Assembly: GCF_000471905.2 (NCBI RefSeq)
Contig: NW_006499364.1
Coordinates: forward strand, 1,207,226-1,271,225
DNA length: 64,000 nt
Direction of reading: 5' to 3'
Source: Amborella trichopoda
Taxonomy: Eukaryota > Streptophyta > Magnoliopsida > Amborellales > Amborellaceae
Shown: positions 10,613-22,589 of the stretch, one piece after another
How the letters are laid out: each line of letters starts with the position of its first letter
Position numbering within the stretch: the first letter of the stretch is position 1
Notes under the pieces: model-generated
Database searches by the model: none
What the model saw: only the letters and a program-made list of their open reading frames with translations
Told to the model about the DNA's origin: nothing
Position numbers and translations under genes: made by a program

Positions 10613-12522
10613 TTACTTGGTTTTTTCCTGGGCTTGAGTTGGGAGGTTTTCTTGCACAGGTGGAAGAGGGACTTGAGGTTGTCCTTCTGGGTTGCCTTGA
10701 ACTTCTTGGCACTGCTGCATCTTCTTTGCTAAGATCTCACGGAAGCCAATACACTTGCTCATGTCATGGCTTCGTACGTGGTGATAAGTGCACCAAAGGT
10801 TCTCAGGTCCTGGAGGCAGGAACTTGGGTTGCCTTGTCAACTTCGATGTGATGTTTCCCTCCTCAAGCATTATAGAAATTAGTGTGTGGAAGATAGCGGG
10901 GTCCTCGTCACCCTCTTGGATTGTCATTATATGAGAAGCCTCAGTTGCCCCGAATGCCTTCTTTAACTCTTCGAGCTTTATCTGACACTTGCTAATAAGG
11001 GATTTGATAGTGTCGTTGAGTTTATAGTAGTCATAAGTAGGGTGGCCTACTCTCTTGTGATAGGCACGGTACCTCTCATTCATCTCATGCCCAACAGGTT
11101 CTATGGTGGTGATATCCGGCAACTTGATCATGTTATGTTCTAGCAGCAGTGTAAGAAGTTCAGGCGTCCATTCCTTATCAATGGGGTGAACCTTATTCTG
11201 ATGCTGGATCCAAAAGTCATTTTGCTTACTATTTTTAGGGCGCGTGACCTCGTTGTAGGACTGCTGCTTGCCCCCAGTCGGAGGAGTCTGTGCCTCAGAA
11301 AGGTCCAGGGTTTGAGGAGCCACGATCTTAGTGCCAGTCACGGTGACAGTGGCACTAATCATTGCTTTTTGGTTGCCCCGATTGTTGGAGAGAGAATTTG
11401 AGCCGGAGGGTTGCTGACGAGGGCTGCCATAGTGCTCGAACAATCCCTCAATACGAACTGCCTTAGAGATGAGCTATGACATGGAGGGTGGATTGGAGGC
11501 CTTGTCATGCAGGGTGATCTCAGGGAACAGGTTCCGTATACAGGTTTGGACCGCTTCCTTTTCAGTCATGGGAGTGGCATGGAAGGTTGCCAGCTCACTC
11601 CATCAGGTGATGAACTTGTCAATCGGCTCACCAAGATTATGCATAAGAATGAGGAGCTCAATGGTTTCCATGTTCCTTTAGACTTTGTAGAAGCATCGGT
11701 AAAACAACTGCTCCATTTCTTGCCACATGTGCATCGAGTTTGGAGGCAGCCGAGCATACCCCTGAAAGGCTGGCCCTTTGAGAGTCTCAATGAACTGACG
11801 AAGGAGAAGTCGTCCATCATTTGCTGTCTCCCTATAAGCCACTTGGAAGTGGGCAGTATGCTGGTGAGGAGAGGTAGTACTATTGAACATGGGGATCTTC
11901 CCCTTTTGGTAGTTTGGGGGAAACGACACTTGGTCAATGTACGAAGGGTACGACTTCTGGTAGAGCGGTTCCTCCTACATACCTGGGACCTTGTTCTTGA
12001 GGCTATGAGTCACCATGGCATCTATATCGGTCTGAAAAACTCCCCAAGAGGCAGAGCTATCTTGGGAAACTGGTGGGGGAGTTTTCTTGCGAACCGTGTC
12101 TTCACTGGTTGGGGAATCGGTCGAAGAAGGGGACCTGGAGGCTTCTAGGGGTTCCATCTTTTCAAGGATGAATTGCATCATTAGCTCAAACTTGTTCATC
12201 CTCTCTTCTTGAGCGTCATCCGGAGCTTCTATCACCATGATACTAATCATCTCTTTTGGAGGGTCAGAGCCTGATGGCGCAGTGGATTGCCATGGTTGAT
12301 GAGTTGTGGGTGGCAAGTCAGTTTGCAGGGGTCCAGCCTGCCCCGACTGGACTCGAGCCTTGTATGCCAATCTTGTGAGGATCGATTCTTGAAAGTTTTG
12401 AAACCGTGGCATTCGGACAGTGTTGACCAAGTAATAATCTCAAGTTTGTAGAAGGAAAAAGGGATTACGAGGCAGGAGGTCATCAATCTGAACTTCATTG
12501 GAGTCTTCTTTGGTCAGCATCT
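10613..12522 (-). pseudogene. gag of element A (in-frame stops)
   Basis: The whole stretch is one minus-strand frame broken only by premature stops. In order it shows an N-terminal block (SILTRLAYKARVQSGQAGPL), an Ala/Ser/Pro-rich spacer with EERMNKFELMM, a YPSYIDQVSFPPNYQ block, the retrotransposon Gag core (LRQFIETLKGPAFQGYARLP…WQEMEQLFYRCFYKV…GEPIDKFIT…EKEAVQTCIRNL), then FEHYGSPRQQ, a YRAYHKRVGHPTYDYYKLND block, and a knuckle-like WCTYHHVRSHDMSKC near 10700-10830. Stops follow EEPL's upstream GM, FYKV, FIT and SMS. Gag forms the particle and packages element RNA. Element B has the same order (25456-27480). Confidence 0.82.
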
Positions 12523-13008
12523 GAAGACCTCTCTTCTACTTAATCCTGAGACAGTTGTGGACTTCATTCATAATCGAGCTTGGGACCTGGATTGCCTTGC
12601 CTTCTTTGAACATGCAAGGGTCGTGTCTATGAGTTGGAGCAGGGTGTGGGATCCGAGGATAGTAGGCAACGTGGGTATCTACCTTGGAGGCTGGAGGCCT
12701 CTATCTGACATCAAGCCGCTGCCTCGAATCCCTTTATGAGGCCCGGGTGCACGGCTGACTTGAGGCTGGCTCAAGATGGTACTCTTAGGGAAGACCTTTG
12801 AGTACCAGGGCTTGAGGTGCTTGCCTGACGTCAGAAGAGCGACAGAGGAAGGAGCTAGTTCATGACTCCACCTGTGTCTGGACCAGGGAGGAACCTGTGG
12901 AGTCGGTGCGTGTGCACCTTTAGAGTTAGCCGTCCGGGTGACTTGGGAGTCAGCCCTGGCTCGGTCGACGGGTTCGACCTGAAGAGGCTGAGACCTGCGA
13001 GCTTGTGT
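12523..13008 (-). other. Element A spacer between leader ORF and gag
   Basis: The sequence matches 27480-27690 of element B. No frame is open across both copies. I see no domain here; it may be the C-terminal end of the leader ORF or its spacer. Confidence 0.4.
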
Positions 13009-13790
13009 TTATGAGGGAATGGGCAGGAGCTCATCTCTCACCGGGTGAAGCTGTGTGTATTGGGTGGGGGGATGGAGTAATTGACCCTCTTGTGCTTGAG
13101 GTGGCACAGAGCAAGCGCTGCCTCGAGCTGTGGAAAGCAAATGCATGGCGTATGTAGGATTCGGCCCGAGAAGGCCTAACCTTAGATGTGAGCTCAAGGT
13201 GACGTGAAGGTTTCTCCGAGGTGCGGCTTGAGTGGATGGACCACGAGTCGGTTGGTATGTGCGAGAGGTAGAGGTCGTAGGGTCTCCACCTCGCTGCATC
13301 GAGCCTCTAGGTGTAGGGGTTTGAAGTGGGGAAGGAGTATGGGGGGTTGCCTTGCAGTGAACCTCAGGAGCGACGACGACCTGCTTGCCTTTCACGAAAG
13401 TGGTGGGGACAACCTTTCCGCTTGCCTCAGCAATATGACTGGCAAGAGACTTGCTTGTAGCAAGGTGTGTGCTGTGTACGGCTGATGTGCTACCAATGCA
13501 AGGGGCCTTGGTGGAGGGTCCACTAGGGCGAGGAAGTAGGGAGTCAGGGACCTTTAAGTCCCCTCTTGCAATAACCCAGGAAAGACCTGGGAGCTAAACT
13601 GTGAGTCGCGACTCAGCAAGAGAGTAGGGAAGGAAGCTTGAGCAGTTCGCTTCCTTGGGACAGTCATGAGTGCGGGGATAAGGAAGTCCCCGACTCGGAT
13701 GAATGGGTTGAACAACCCAGATTCCACAGAAATTAATGCAAAAAGTAAAAGAGGATATTGGTCAAACAAGAGCAAACCGACTAAGGGGTA
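13009..13790 (-). pseudogene. Leader ORF upstream of gag, element A (frameshifted)
   Basis: Two minus-strand pieces (from about 13554 upward and 13009-13395) in different frames, joined by a conserved stretch. The N-terminal part reads NPFIRVGDFLIPALMTVPRK…SFPTLLLSRD…SSQV and matches element C at 46140-46300 (SPFIRIEDFLIPAFVSVPRE) and element B near 28500-28600. The C-terminal part is Pro-rich, with GLLGPNPTYAMHLL and PPTQYTQLHPVRDELLP, again matched in B and C. Ogre-type elements have an extra ORF before gag, and this is a plausible counterpart, though I recognise no named domain. Confidence 0.55.
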
Positions 13791-13795
13791 GTTAG

Positions 13796-13813
13796 TCCCC
13801 AGTGGAGTTGCCA
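13796..13813 (-). other. Primer-binding site of element A
   Basis: On the minus strand the LTR end CCA is followed by GCT and then TGGCAACTCCACTGGGGA. Starting with TGG, it fits a site complementary to a tRNA 3' end. Element C has TGGTGACTCCATTGAGGAC with the same 3-base spacing. It resembles the tRNA-Arg type used by Ogre elements, but I cannot verify which tRNA. Confidence 0.7.
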
Positions 13814-14051
13814 AGCTGGTTAGGTGCCTTGATCTCGCCTTCCGGATCTAGATGATTTGACGGCATGTATCTCAGGTTTCTAGTGAACTCAGGATTTGAT
13901 ATCGCTCTGTTGGAACCTTGCTCAAGAGCAAGGGCAGGTATATCAACTGAGGAATTTAAGGTGGGTTCGGGACTTACTTGGGCTGGCTCACGTGGTGCCC
14001 TCTTAGATCACGAAGAAACCCCCTCCCTTGACCTGTAATCTCCTTGTTTTT

Positions 14052-15134
14052 CTGCACAACACTTCTATGGTTAATTTGTAAGACAAGTGGGTCGAAGAGA
14101 CCCATCCTTGTCTTCAGGCAATGCACATTCGTGTGGCTAAGAACGTGAGAGGTTAGGATGATGGAGTGGAAGTTTCGAGCAAAGGTCAAAGAGAGAAGAA
14201 AACTTGATGAAGGGACGAGACTAGCTTGATAGCCGGACAATGACCGACTCGGAGTGGTAGCAAGACGTGCATAGTACTCGGGACTAGCACAGAGGCAATA
14301 CTACTCGAAACCTAGGCCGATATGACGGTGCTAGGCTAGGTCAACCCTCACTCAAGTGAGAAGAAGATATCAATCAAGTGAGAAGAAGATAGAATGAGGA
14401 GAAGGCACAAGATGGCAGTGAGATAGGGTCTTAACGGCACTAGGCGTCCCCACCCACAACTGTGGAGTAGTAGTGTCACAGCCCATGGACGATGCTAGAC
14501 ACTACTGTTAACGGCGTGAGGGGAAGCAGGGAACTACAGATGATTCTAGGCCTTGTCGTTGGCAACACAAGAAGGCAGCGCACCCTTAAGAGGGTGGCGA
14601 TAGCCTCTCGTTAAGCACGCAACAATAGCCATTTGTGAAGAGCGTGGTGATGTTATCATGAGGTGCACGGCGGTAAGCGTGGGATGCTGGAGGAGGGCGA
14701 TGAGCACCGAACACACAAAGGATGCTTGCAAATGGCTATAGACACCGCGCACACAAAGAAAGCTCGCGGCGGTGATAGGTACTGTTGAGACTTCTTGCGG
14801 GCGATAGGCGCTCAACAGGGGAAGACCCCTGCTGGCAGCAATGAGTTTCACTGTCTACGCTCTTCATTGAGGCATCGAGGATGCGTTTGCGAACAGCGAT
14901 GAGCAGCGCCGTTTGCAAGCCTCGCTGGGAGGTAGAGATGGACGAACAAAAGGAGAAGGAGGCTTGTGCATGGCGCTGCCCTCCCCATGCACGACCTATG
15001 AGACCACAGGAGAGGCATGCATGGCATTGCCACTACCGTGCATGACCTCAGAGGGGAGCTCCAATGGAGAAGAGGAAGAAGAAGGAGAGGAAGAGAAAGA
15101 AGCAGAAACTAAGAAGAAGAGAGAGAAGGTTTAC
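14052..15134 (-). other. Predicted R-U5 leader intron, element A 5' LTR copy
   Basis: Donor AAG/GTAAACC at 15134 and acceptor TTGTGCAG at 14052 on the minus strand. As the 5' LTR copy, this is the one that would be transcribed and spliced. It contains the GA-rich run (15060-15130) and the degenerate hairpin repeats (14450-14930). Confidence 0.42.
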
Positions 15135-15295
15135 CTTTAGCCTAGGGTTACCGATTGTAGAGTTTCTCGCACCTTTCTCTCTCGCCAAATGTGACACAAC
15201 AATGAGAAAGAGAAACTTTATTTAGTAAAAACTATCTCCTTGTGTATTTTGTGTGTGTGTATCTATTGCCTCTCGCGTACAATGATGGTACGTGG

Positions 15296-15304
15296 TATAT
15301 ATAG
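15296..15304 (-). promoter_or_regulatory. TATA box of the element A 5' LTR
   Basis: CTATATATACC on the minus strand, next to the conserved CCCATGTTTGGG (rc of about 15310-15322). This would be the promoter of the element A genomic RNA. Confidence 0.6.
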
Positions 15305-16575
15305 AATTTGACCCAAACATGGGTGAATGATCAAAAGTAACCCTAATTGCTGGAAATTAAAATTAGATTGAATTAAAAGAATTTAGTTAAGAGAGTGCAA
15401 AATGACAAATTTGCCCCTTCCTAATAATTTATGGAATTTCAAAACAGTCCATTTGTTGCCCTAGAACTTTTGTGGATGATTCGGCGTTGTTTTGATGCTC
15501 AGTTGATTGAAAGATGATTGTTTCTTATAGGACTTGGCATGACGATCGATTTGATACTAACTTTGAGCCATGGATTGTGTTTTTAGGGCATCATCATGTG
15601 ACTTGAATTTTGGTTAAATGTTGAAACTTCAGATAGATATTGTGTTCATTCCTTGATGTTTTTATATGATTTCTTCTCTGGATCACATTGAGCATGCCGT
15701 TACTATCGTGGGGCAACAAACGCAGCTCGATTTCGTGCCCGAACAAAGATTTTGGAACATTGGAATTTTTGTTGGAATCTGGAATTTCGACGACAGAATT
15801 TGTAGTCACTTCATCGGCTTTGTGTGTAGAATCTGACCGTTCATGATGTACGAGGTTCAGGTCAAAGATAGCTCGAGACCTTATGTATGCGATGGAATTT
15901 TTCTCGCATCGATCAGGCTTATGAGTGGCGTGATTCGGCAGCTCATACGAGGAACAACGCTACTGATTTTTTTGTACTTTCTTCACGGATCAACAACTTC
16001 TCTCTAGTTTTTCTTAGCGCTTGGGCCTTGTCATGGGGCGTGCCACATATCGAAACTCTCATCTTGATGCGATAAACATGCTCACAAAATTTGGGGTTAA
16101 TCCGACGTTAAACGAGTGAGATATGAGCATCAAAATTCACTGGTCATGACTGTCCCTTCAATGGTGTGGAGTTGCAGGGTGGCTGCAAGGGAATAGCGTG
16201 TGGCTCCTTTTGTTTCACTCTTTTGCCAATAAGTTCTTCTTAGAGTGTCCGTTCAAGCTGAAATTTGACCGTTGAGGGTTTTCAATCGAGTCAAATCTAA
16301 TGGCGATAGTTGTACAGAAAATAGAGACACCAAAAATGTAGCCCTAGTTACAGGGTCCATTTCAAGGTGTTAGACGCCGATTTTATCAGAACTGTTTCTC
16401 AATCTGCACTGCCTTAGACATGTCAAAATACGACGAAACTTGGCAGGAGACTTTTGAGAATCCTCATGAAGACCTTGACCAGTTTTGGGGCTATTATAAG
16501 AGAACCCGAATTTCCATTGTTTTCTAAGCATTTATTGAGCGGGAGCCCCATGTTGATGAAAAATATCTTCCAAAA

Positions 16576-16580
16576 ATAGC
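16576..16580. repeat. Target-site duplication of element A, right copy (ATAGC)
   Basis: Pairs with 373-377. The interrupted LTR continues immediately after it. Confidence 0.75.
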
Positions 16581-17271
16581 TTCAAACCTTACACAAATAA
16601 TACAATTGGTTTCGCGTTGATCGGGTATGCGAGCATCTTGATTTGGCCGCTCGAGCGAAACGTGATGTTGTTGAATTTTCTGCAACTATCTTCACGAATC
16701 ATCAACTTCTCTCTATTTTTTCTCTCTGCTCGCATATCATCATGGGTCATGCCACACATGAAAAAGCTCGTATGAATGAGGCGAACACGCTCACCAAATT
16801 TGAGAGAGATTTGACTCAGAATGAGTGAGATACGGGCCTTTGAAGTTGCTGCTCGGGACTGTGCACACCAGCCTCCTTTAATGGAGATTGGTGTGGGGAG
16901 GCTGGCCTACCCCTTTTTCGTCTTTTACCCATAACTTTGTCCCGAAATGCCCGATTAAACCAAAACTTGACCCATAGGTAGTAGTCATATAGCTGTTTGA
17001 CGCACCGAGAATATAACTCTAGTTAAGGGGTCCCATTTTAGGGTGCTAAAGGCCGATTTTTCTGAAATTGTTTCTTTGTTTGCACTACCTTAAACATATT
17101 AAATTGAGACGAAACTTGGCAGGTGGCCTTTTGGAGTGCTTAGAAAGATTCAAACCCATTCTTGGGCAATTATGAGACTGTTGGGAATTTCACTGTATGT
17201 TAAGGCTTTATTGACTGACTTCCTCTTTATTCCACATCAGGGACCAAGGTATTGAAAATTATCTTCAAACA
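16576..17271 (-). repeat. 3' LTR of element B, part 2
   Basis: Resumes the U3 sequence broken at 377 and ends ATCTTCAAACA at 17271, the same terminus as at 32165. The last ~120 bases are included in a tandem duplication (see 17148-18870). Confidence 0.7.
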
Positions 17272-18870
17272 ACTTGTCCCGTTGAATGTTTGTTGTTTGA
17301 GAGAAGCGAGAAGGACAACATTAAAAAGAATTTGTTCGACTTTATTACTTTTTTTTCCCTAACCACAGGACAACATAAACGCCAGGGAGATTCATGCAAT
17401 GCTGCAATTAGGATGCTCAGACGTTTGGATGCAATGTACATGTCCATCCGTGGAGACTTTAGGGAAGAAGGGATATTTTTTAGGGATCTTATTGAAGTCC
17501 TCACCCTCAAGGGACTAATTATGATTCTGGCAGCTGAGGATTTTTTATGGACCTCATTGATCAGAATCAGGCCCATTTGGCAGATGAGTGCCATGTTTTC
17601 GGGAACTGTTCCCATTTGGTTTGGGTTTCTTTGTTTTTGGATTGACGACCGAAGAGCCTTTGGTTGGCGTTGTTTGCTACTACACCAGGTTTTCTTTTGA
17701 CAAGTAGGGTCCCTCTGTGGTCCCTCTCCTATTGGGTCTAGTCGAGGGCTTTTTGTTGGCCTGTCTAGAAAGTTTGGGCCTGTGGACTAAGGAGGGATTT
17801 TGGCGAGGCGGCCGCACGGTGAGGCATCACCTTCAAGTCTTTGGCAAGTTTCACCCTGGCTTTGTCAGTTTCTTTCCTTCGTGGGTGTCTTTAGCATTTT
17901 GGGGTGTGTTTGTTACCTCGTGGGAATAGTGCTCATCCTCATAAGGCTCGTCTTGCCTTTTTAGTGAGTTTTCTATTCTTCGAGTCCTTTTTGCGAATGG
18001 ACTCAGGTTGTTGGAAGATTCTGACCCATTCTGGAGCAATTATAAGACTGTTGGGAATTTCACTATATGTTAAGGCTTTATTGACTGACTTCCACTTTAT
18101 TCTGCATCAGGGACCAAGGTGTTGAAAATTATCTTCAAACAAATTACCCCAACGAATGTTTGTTCTTCGAGAGAAGCGAGAAGGACAACATTCAAAAAAT
18201 TTCATTCGACTTTATTACTTTTTTCTTCCTTGCCATAGGACCACATGAACGCTGAGGAGTTTCACACAACGCTGCAATTAGGATGCTCAGATGTTTGGAT
18301 GGAATGTACAGGTCCATCCGTGGAGACTTTAGGGGGAGAAGGCACTTTTTTTAGGGATCCTGTAGAAGTCATCACCCTCAAGGGACTAATTGTGATTCTG
18401 ACAGCTGAGGATTTTGTACAGACCTCATTAATCAGAATCAGGCCCATTTGGCAGACGAGTGCCATGTTTTAGGGCACTGTTCCCATTTGGTCTGGGTTTC
18501 TTTGTTTTTGGATTGACAGCTAAAGAGCTTTTGGTTGACGTTGTTTTCTGCTACACCAGGTTTTCTTTTGACAAGCAGGGTACCTCTGTGGTCCCTCTCC
18601 TATTGAGTCCAGTTGAGGGCTTTTTGTTCGCCTGTCTCGAAAGTTTGAGCCTGACAAGGCGGCCCCATGGTGAGGCATCAACCTGAAGTCTCTGGAAAGT
18701 TCCGCCCTGGCTTTGTCAGTTTCTTTCTGTCGTGGGCATCTTTAGAATTTTGGGGTGTGTTTGTTACCTCATGGGAATAGTGCTCATCCTCATGAGGCTT
18801 GTCTTGCCTTTTTAGTGAGTTTTCTGTTCTTCGAGTCCTTTTAGCGAATGGACTTAGGTTGTCGGAATAT
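17148..18870. repeat. 870 bp tandem duplication spanning the LTR edge of element B
   Basis: The segment starting near 17148 is repeated from about 18013: GTTGAAAATTATCTTCAAAC-type sequence occurs at 17251 and 18121, and GTCCATCCGTGGAGAC at about 17443 and 18313. Two LTR ends thus lie 870 bp apart. The copies differ by scattered substitutions. Confidence 0.75.
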
Positions 18871-20690
18871 TTTCCTTGAAGCTCGTATTTTTGGGTCCTT
18901 GTATTGTGACACCAGGGATTTTTCTCTTTGAGTGTGGGCTGAAGCTGCACTTAGGCTTGGGAAGTGGCACCGTAGAGACAGTTTTCACCAACTTCCTTTT
19001 ATTTAGGGATCTTTCAACCATGACCTATCGATCATGTCTACCCTTATTTTTCCATTTTTACTCATGGCATTCCCTTGTCAGGTATAAACCATGCCAGTTA
19101 TTTTTTCTTTCTTTCATATTTTTTTTGTGAAGGCGTATTTAAGGTCATTCCTTCGGGACCTGTGTGAAGCCTTTTAACGTCATGCGACCAGGAAGTGTAT
19201 TACAATTTGAGGTCATACAACTGGACAATGATGGAGATGAATGGCAGCCTACAGAGGCCATGGAGTGAGTATGATGGTGATTTGACTCACTCTGGGGAGA
19301 TGACATGAGGCTACCTATGAAAGATGGATGATGTATATGTTGAGGGCTAAAAGTGGTGGCCCACTAGCTTACGACGAGTATGGAAGGCAGGATGGTTCAC
19401 TATTATGTGAGCACGAGTCACTGGGGAATGATGGATGGTAGTGAAGGGATTCATTGGGGAGGTGATGAAGGCAGTGCGTGCATGAACAGGTCAGTTGGGG
19501 AAAGCGTGCATGAAGATGCACGTAAAGGGTGTGTTCGCATATTGTGGGGGCAAGTTTAAGGTTATGTCTCCTGGACTTGTGCAAAGCAGTTTAACGTCAT
19601 GCGACCAGGACGTGCACTATGGTTTAAGATAATATAGCTTGGACTGTGGTTATGAAGTTTAGAGTCATGCAACTAGGACCATGCAGTTTAAGGTCGTATA
19701 GTTTGGACCATGGTGCTAAGCCTTATAATGTCATGCCACTAGGATGTAGACTATAGTTTAAGTTCATATAGTTTGGACAGCGGCTATGCAGTTTAAAGTC
19801 ATGCAATTAGGACCATGCAGTTTAAGGTCATGCAACTAGACCTCCGCTACAGTTTCTAGGTCATATAGTTTGGATCATGGAGTTTATGGTCGTTCATCTA
19901 GACCAAGGCTGTGCAGTTTAAAGTCATACAACTAGGAACATGTTGTAGGTCACCATGTAGGTGAAGCTCCATGGGGAATAGGCATGTGGATAATAATTTG
20001 ACTCCATGGGGGTAAAATGATGGCAGTGGTTTTAGATGGGAAGCAGAATTTACTGGGGATTAGGGGACAAGTATGACTCCATGGAAGGTAACTTGTATTC
20101 TGGGGATATGAAGCTTAGTGTGAGACTGACCCACATGGGATAAAAGAGGACGCATGACCCTAACTCTACTGGGGATCAATGGGCTGCAGTACAGGTGTAA
20201 TTCCTACTGGGGATGAGGGTACTGGTCTGCTCCTTACTCCATTGGGTATGGTGGCAATGGCATGCTCATGACTCCACTGGGGTAGTGGTGAGACATGCAT
20301 AGTGATGACCAGGGTTTAGCACACGTGGTGCTAAAACATCCGTGTTGCTAGAAAAAAGAGTGTGTAACACACACGACAACAAGTTTGAGAAGTAGAAGTG
20401 TTGCATGTACACGATGTTTAGCACAGGTGGAGGCAACATGAGCGGTGCTAGCGTGCGCAGTGGCAACACACGTGACGGTAAACTTGGGAATACAACTGAT
20501 GCTGGGTACATTAAGAACATAGCCGACACTGGGTGTGTTGAGAACGCAGCCGGCACTGGGTACTTTAAGAACACAGCCGGAGCTGAGTATGGTTAGTGTT
20601 TGGGCCTTGGGCCTAAATCCTGACCCAGTATTGGTCCCTGTTTGTTAAAGTTTTCATGGCCGGCGATAACCTCTCATTCGGGCCTCGGGT
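17272..20690 (-). other. Element B 3' internal non-coding region
   Basis: Equivalent to 3123-6530 of A. After the duplication it holds the TTTACTCATGG segment (about 19060), one diverged copy of the 101 bp unit (about 19470-19540), a GTTTAAGGTCATGCA array (19140-19960), CACTGGGGAT-type repeats (19970-20290), and a short array of CAGCCGGCACTGGGTACTTTAAGAA type units (20460-20590). I see no protein-coding frame shared with A here. Confidence 0.6.
19140..19960. repeat. GTTTAAGGTCATGCA array of element B
   Basis: About a dozen diverged units with the core seen at 4780-6110 and 47940-48650. Confidence 0.7.
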
Positions 20691-22570
20691 TCTAGCCTGA
20701 CCCGATCCGACCCATCGTCGTTTGGCCTTCTAGAATGTGACTGACATTCTTGATTTGTGAGGGACACTTCAGGGAAATGGTTCCTATGTAAGGGGGTAAA
20801 TATCCATTCTTACCGTTTCACCAAGGGTAAAAACAACTACGTCCTTTTTTAGCAGTGAGGGTGAGAGAGTTCTTGGCGAGAACTCCGGCAGTAAGATTTT
20901 GTAGGGAGTCTTCAAGAATTTACTGGCAAGCAGATTCCAGCTAAGAGGGTAGAACATTGGCAAGAGAATGTAGGGACCATCTCGAGGGTTATCGTCATCA
21001 GAGTTAGGAAGCAAGGAGTTTTGCCGGAATTCCTGTAGTGGTATTTGGGGTACCAGGGAAGGCCAGAAAGGGTGGAATTAGTAGAGGGCTGCCTGAAAAC
21101 TTCCGCTGGTTTTGTGATGATTTTTCGGTGAGTGAAAGTGGTTTCTGGTATCGGGAAGGAGAGGGAGAAGTGGTAGCACAGGGTTTGCCAGGGTATTCCG
21201 TTGGGTTTTTAGTGGTTTTTGACAAAAAGAAGGAAGGGGAAAGGTTTCTCAGTGAGTTTTACTATGGGAAAAGGGGAGTTTCTAATGAGAACTCGAGAGG
21301 TCGCTAGGAGGCGAACGACTACTCGAAGACGAAGGGTCGCGAAAAATGAATAGTCATCGGAGACGAAGGGTCACTGGGAGGAAAACGAGGGGCCTCGTGA
21401 AGGTGCGCAATCATTGCCCAAGGGGAGGAACCTAACACTGACATGGCCTCTGACCCTCAGGAAATTACTACCCCGGTTGAGATAGGGGCTGAAGTAATGG
21501 ATGCTGAAGGACCGAGCAACTTTCTTGAGCTCTTTGTGGCAAAATTGTTAGCTGTAGAGGATGCAGACCCAGCGAAAGAGGCCATGACAGAGCTTGAGGT
21601 GATGACCTTAGAAGATGAAGGCCAGAGGGAAAAGGCAACCCCTAAACTTGTCGAAGCTGAAGTGACAGTTCAAGAGAGTGGGGAACTAGAAAGAGATGCT
21701 GGCCTTGAACTTGTTAAGGCCATAGCAGAGAGTGAGAGACAAGGGGAGGGGATTGCTTTCGAATCTAGGGTGCTCGAGGCTTCAGGGTTCACAATTACTC
21801 TAGAAGAGTAAGTGACTCATATGACCGTCGTTCCTTCGAGCCCAGTCTTGGAAACTGAAGTTCCTTCAGTGGTGGTGAACCTGAGAGTACCATTCAGACC
21901 TATTTTCAGTGGAATTTTTGTGATAATTGCGGGCATGCTCCATGCAGGTCTTCAGGGTCTAAGGGAGCTGCCTCTCACTGAGCTGGGCAGGCAATAGTCA
22001 AACTTAGGGAATTTGCTGCTGCGACCAGCATTTGGGGGATGCATCAGAAGTCCTCTCTCATTTTCATGCTATTCTATATGAGCTGGAGAGTTGGAGGTCG
22101 CTTCATGAGGTTGAGACCCACAGGTTGGCTTCCTTGGAGGCGTCAATCTCACGTCGTCATGAGGGAATAGATACCTGCGCTCTGAAGAAGGCCGCTCTGG
22201 TTGCTCTTCAGCTCGACCTCAAGATGCAGGGGAGAACTTGTTTCAACATGATGCTTGGAATACAAAAGGAGATGCGAAAATTAAGGGAGGAATTTGGTGA
22301 TCTTCAAAAGGAGATGATTTAGATAGGGCTTTGGATACTTCTTTGGCTGAGGATCTATGTGAACTCACTCGCACCATCGAATAAAAAACGGCCTTCATGG
22401 AGCAAGAAACTCAAATGGTGGCCAAGCTGAAGGAGCGTATCCAGCATGCGGATGCTTATTCTTCCACATCTAGAGCAGAGATCAATAAGACCATTGATCA
22501 TTTTTAAGAGTATCCTTCCTTTGTCAGCACTTGTAAAAAAGTTTGAATTTATGAATAAAGTGCTTCGTTT
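20690..22570 (+). pseudogene. Antisense coiled-coil ORF of element B (frameshifted)
   Basis: Plus-strand counterpart of 6640-7790. Readable blocks are 21038-21307, an acidic Glu/Ala-rich block at 21443-21811 (starting MASDPQEITT), 21812-21997, a charged helical block at 22032-22322 (LEASISRRHEGID, MRKLREEFGDLQKEM), and a final block to 22506 with QMVAKLKERIQHAD and ending TIDHF before a stop. The last block aligns with A (MVAELRADIEQ…IDHF). An AATAAA at about 22553-22558 is a good poly(A) signal. The pieces lie in different frames with stops between. The protein looks acidic then coiled-coil; I see no catalytic motif and no recognisable plant mobile domain. Confidence 0.6.
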
Positions 22571-22589
22571 TTTTTCTCTCTTTTGGCTG

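Larger units (their letters stand above)
378..16575 (-). mobile_element. Element A: RT-less gag-protease LTR retrotransposon with an antisense ORF
   Basis: A nearly complete 16.2 kb LTR retrotransposon read on the minus strand. From right to left it has a 5' LTR (13817-16575), a primer-binding site, a leader ORF, gag, a retropepsin, a short post-protease tail, a plus-strand coiled-coil ORF, 3.5 kb of tandem-repeat-rich non-coding DNA, and a 3' LTR (378-3122). The ATAGC duplication flanks it. Gene order, long LTRs and a repeat-rich 3' internal region recall the Tat/Ogre lineage of Ty3/gypsy; that lineage call is inferred from architecture and gag/protease motifs, because no RT is present to place it. 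The coding regions carry stops and frameshifts, so this copy is dead as a protein source. Confidence 0.8.
13817..16575 (-). repeat. 5' LTR of element A
   Basis: Matches 378-3122 throughout. The left end is TGGTTAGGTGCC. The right end is TATCTTCCAAAA, where the expected CAAACA terminus is altered, followed by the ATAGC duplication. The minus-strand TATA box is at about 15296-15304. Predicted leader intron: donor at 15134 (AAG/GTAAACC), acceptor at about 14052 (TTGTGCAG). Confidence 0.8.

Noticed and set aside
21443-21997. Plant mobile domain in the antisense ORF
   Set aside because: Antisense ORFs of some Tat elements encode it, but I could not see its conserved Trp/Arg pattern. The readable blocks are acidic and coiled-coil only.
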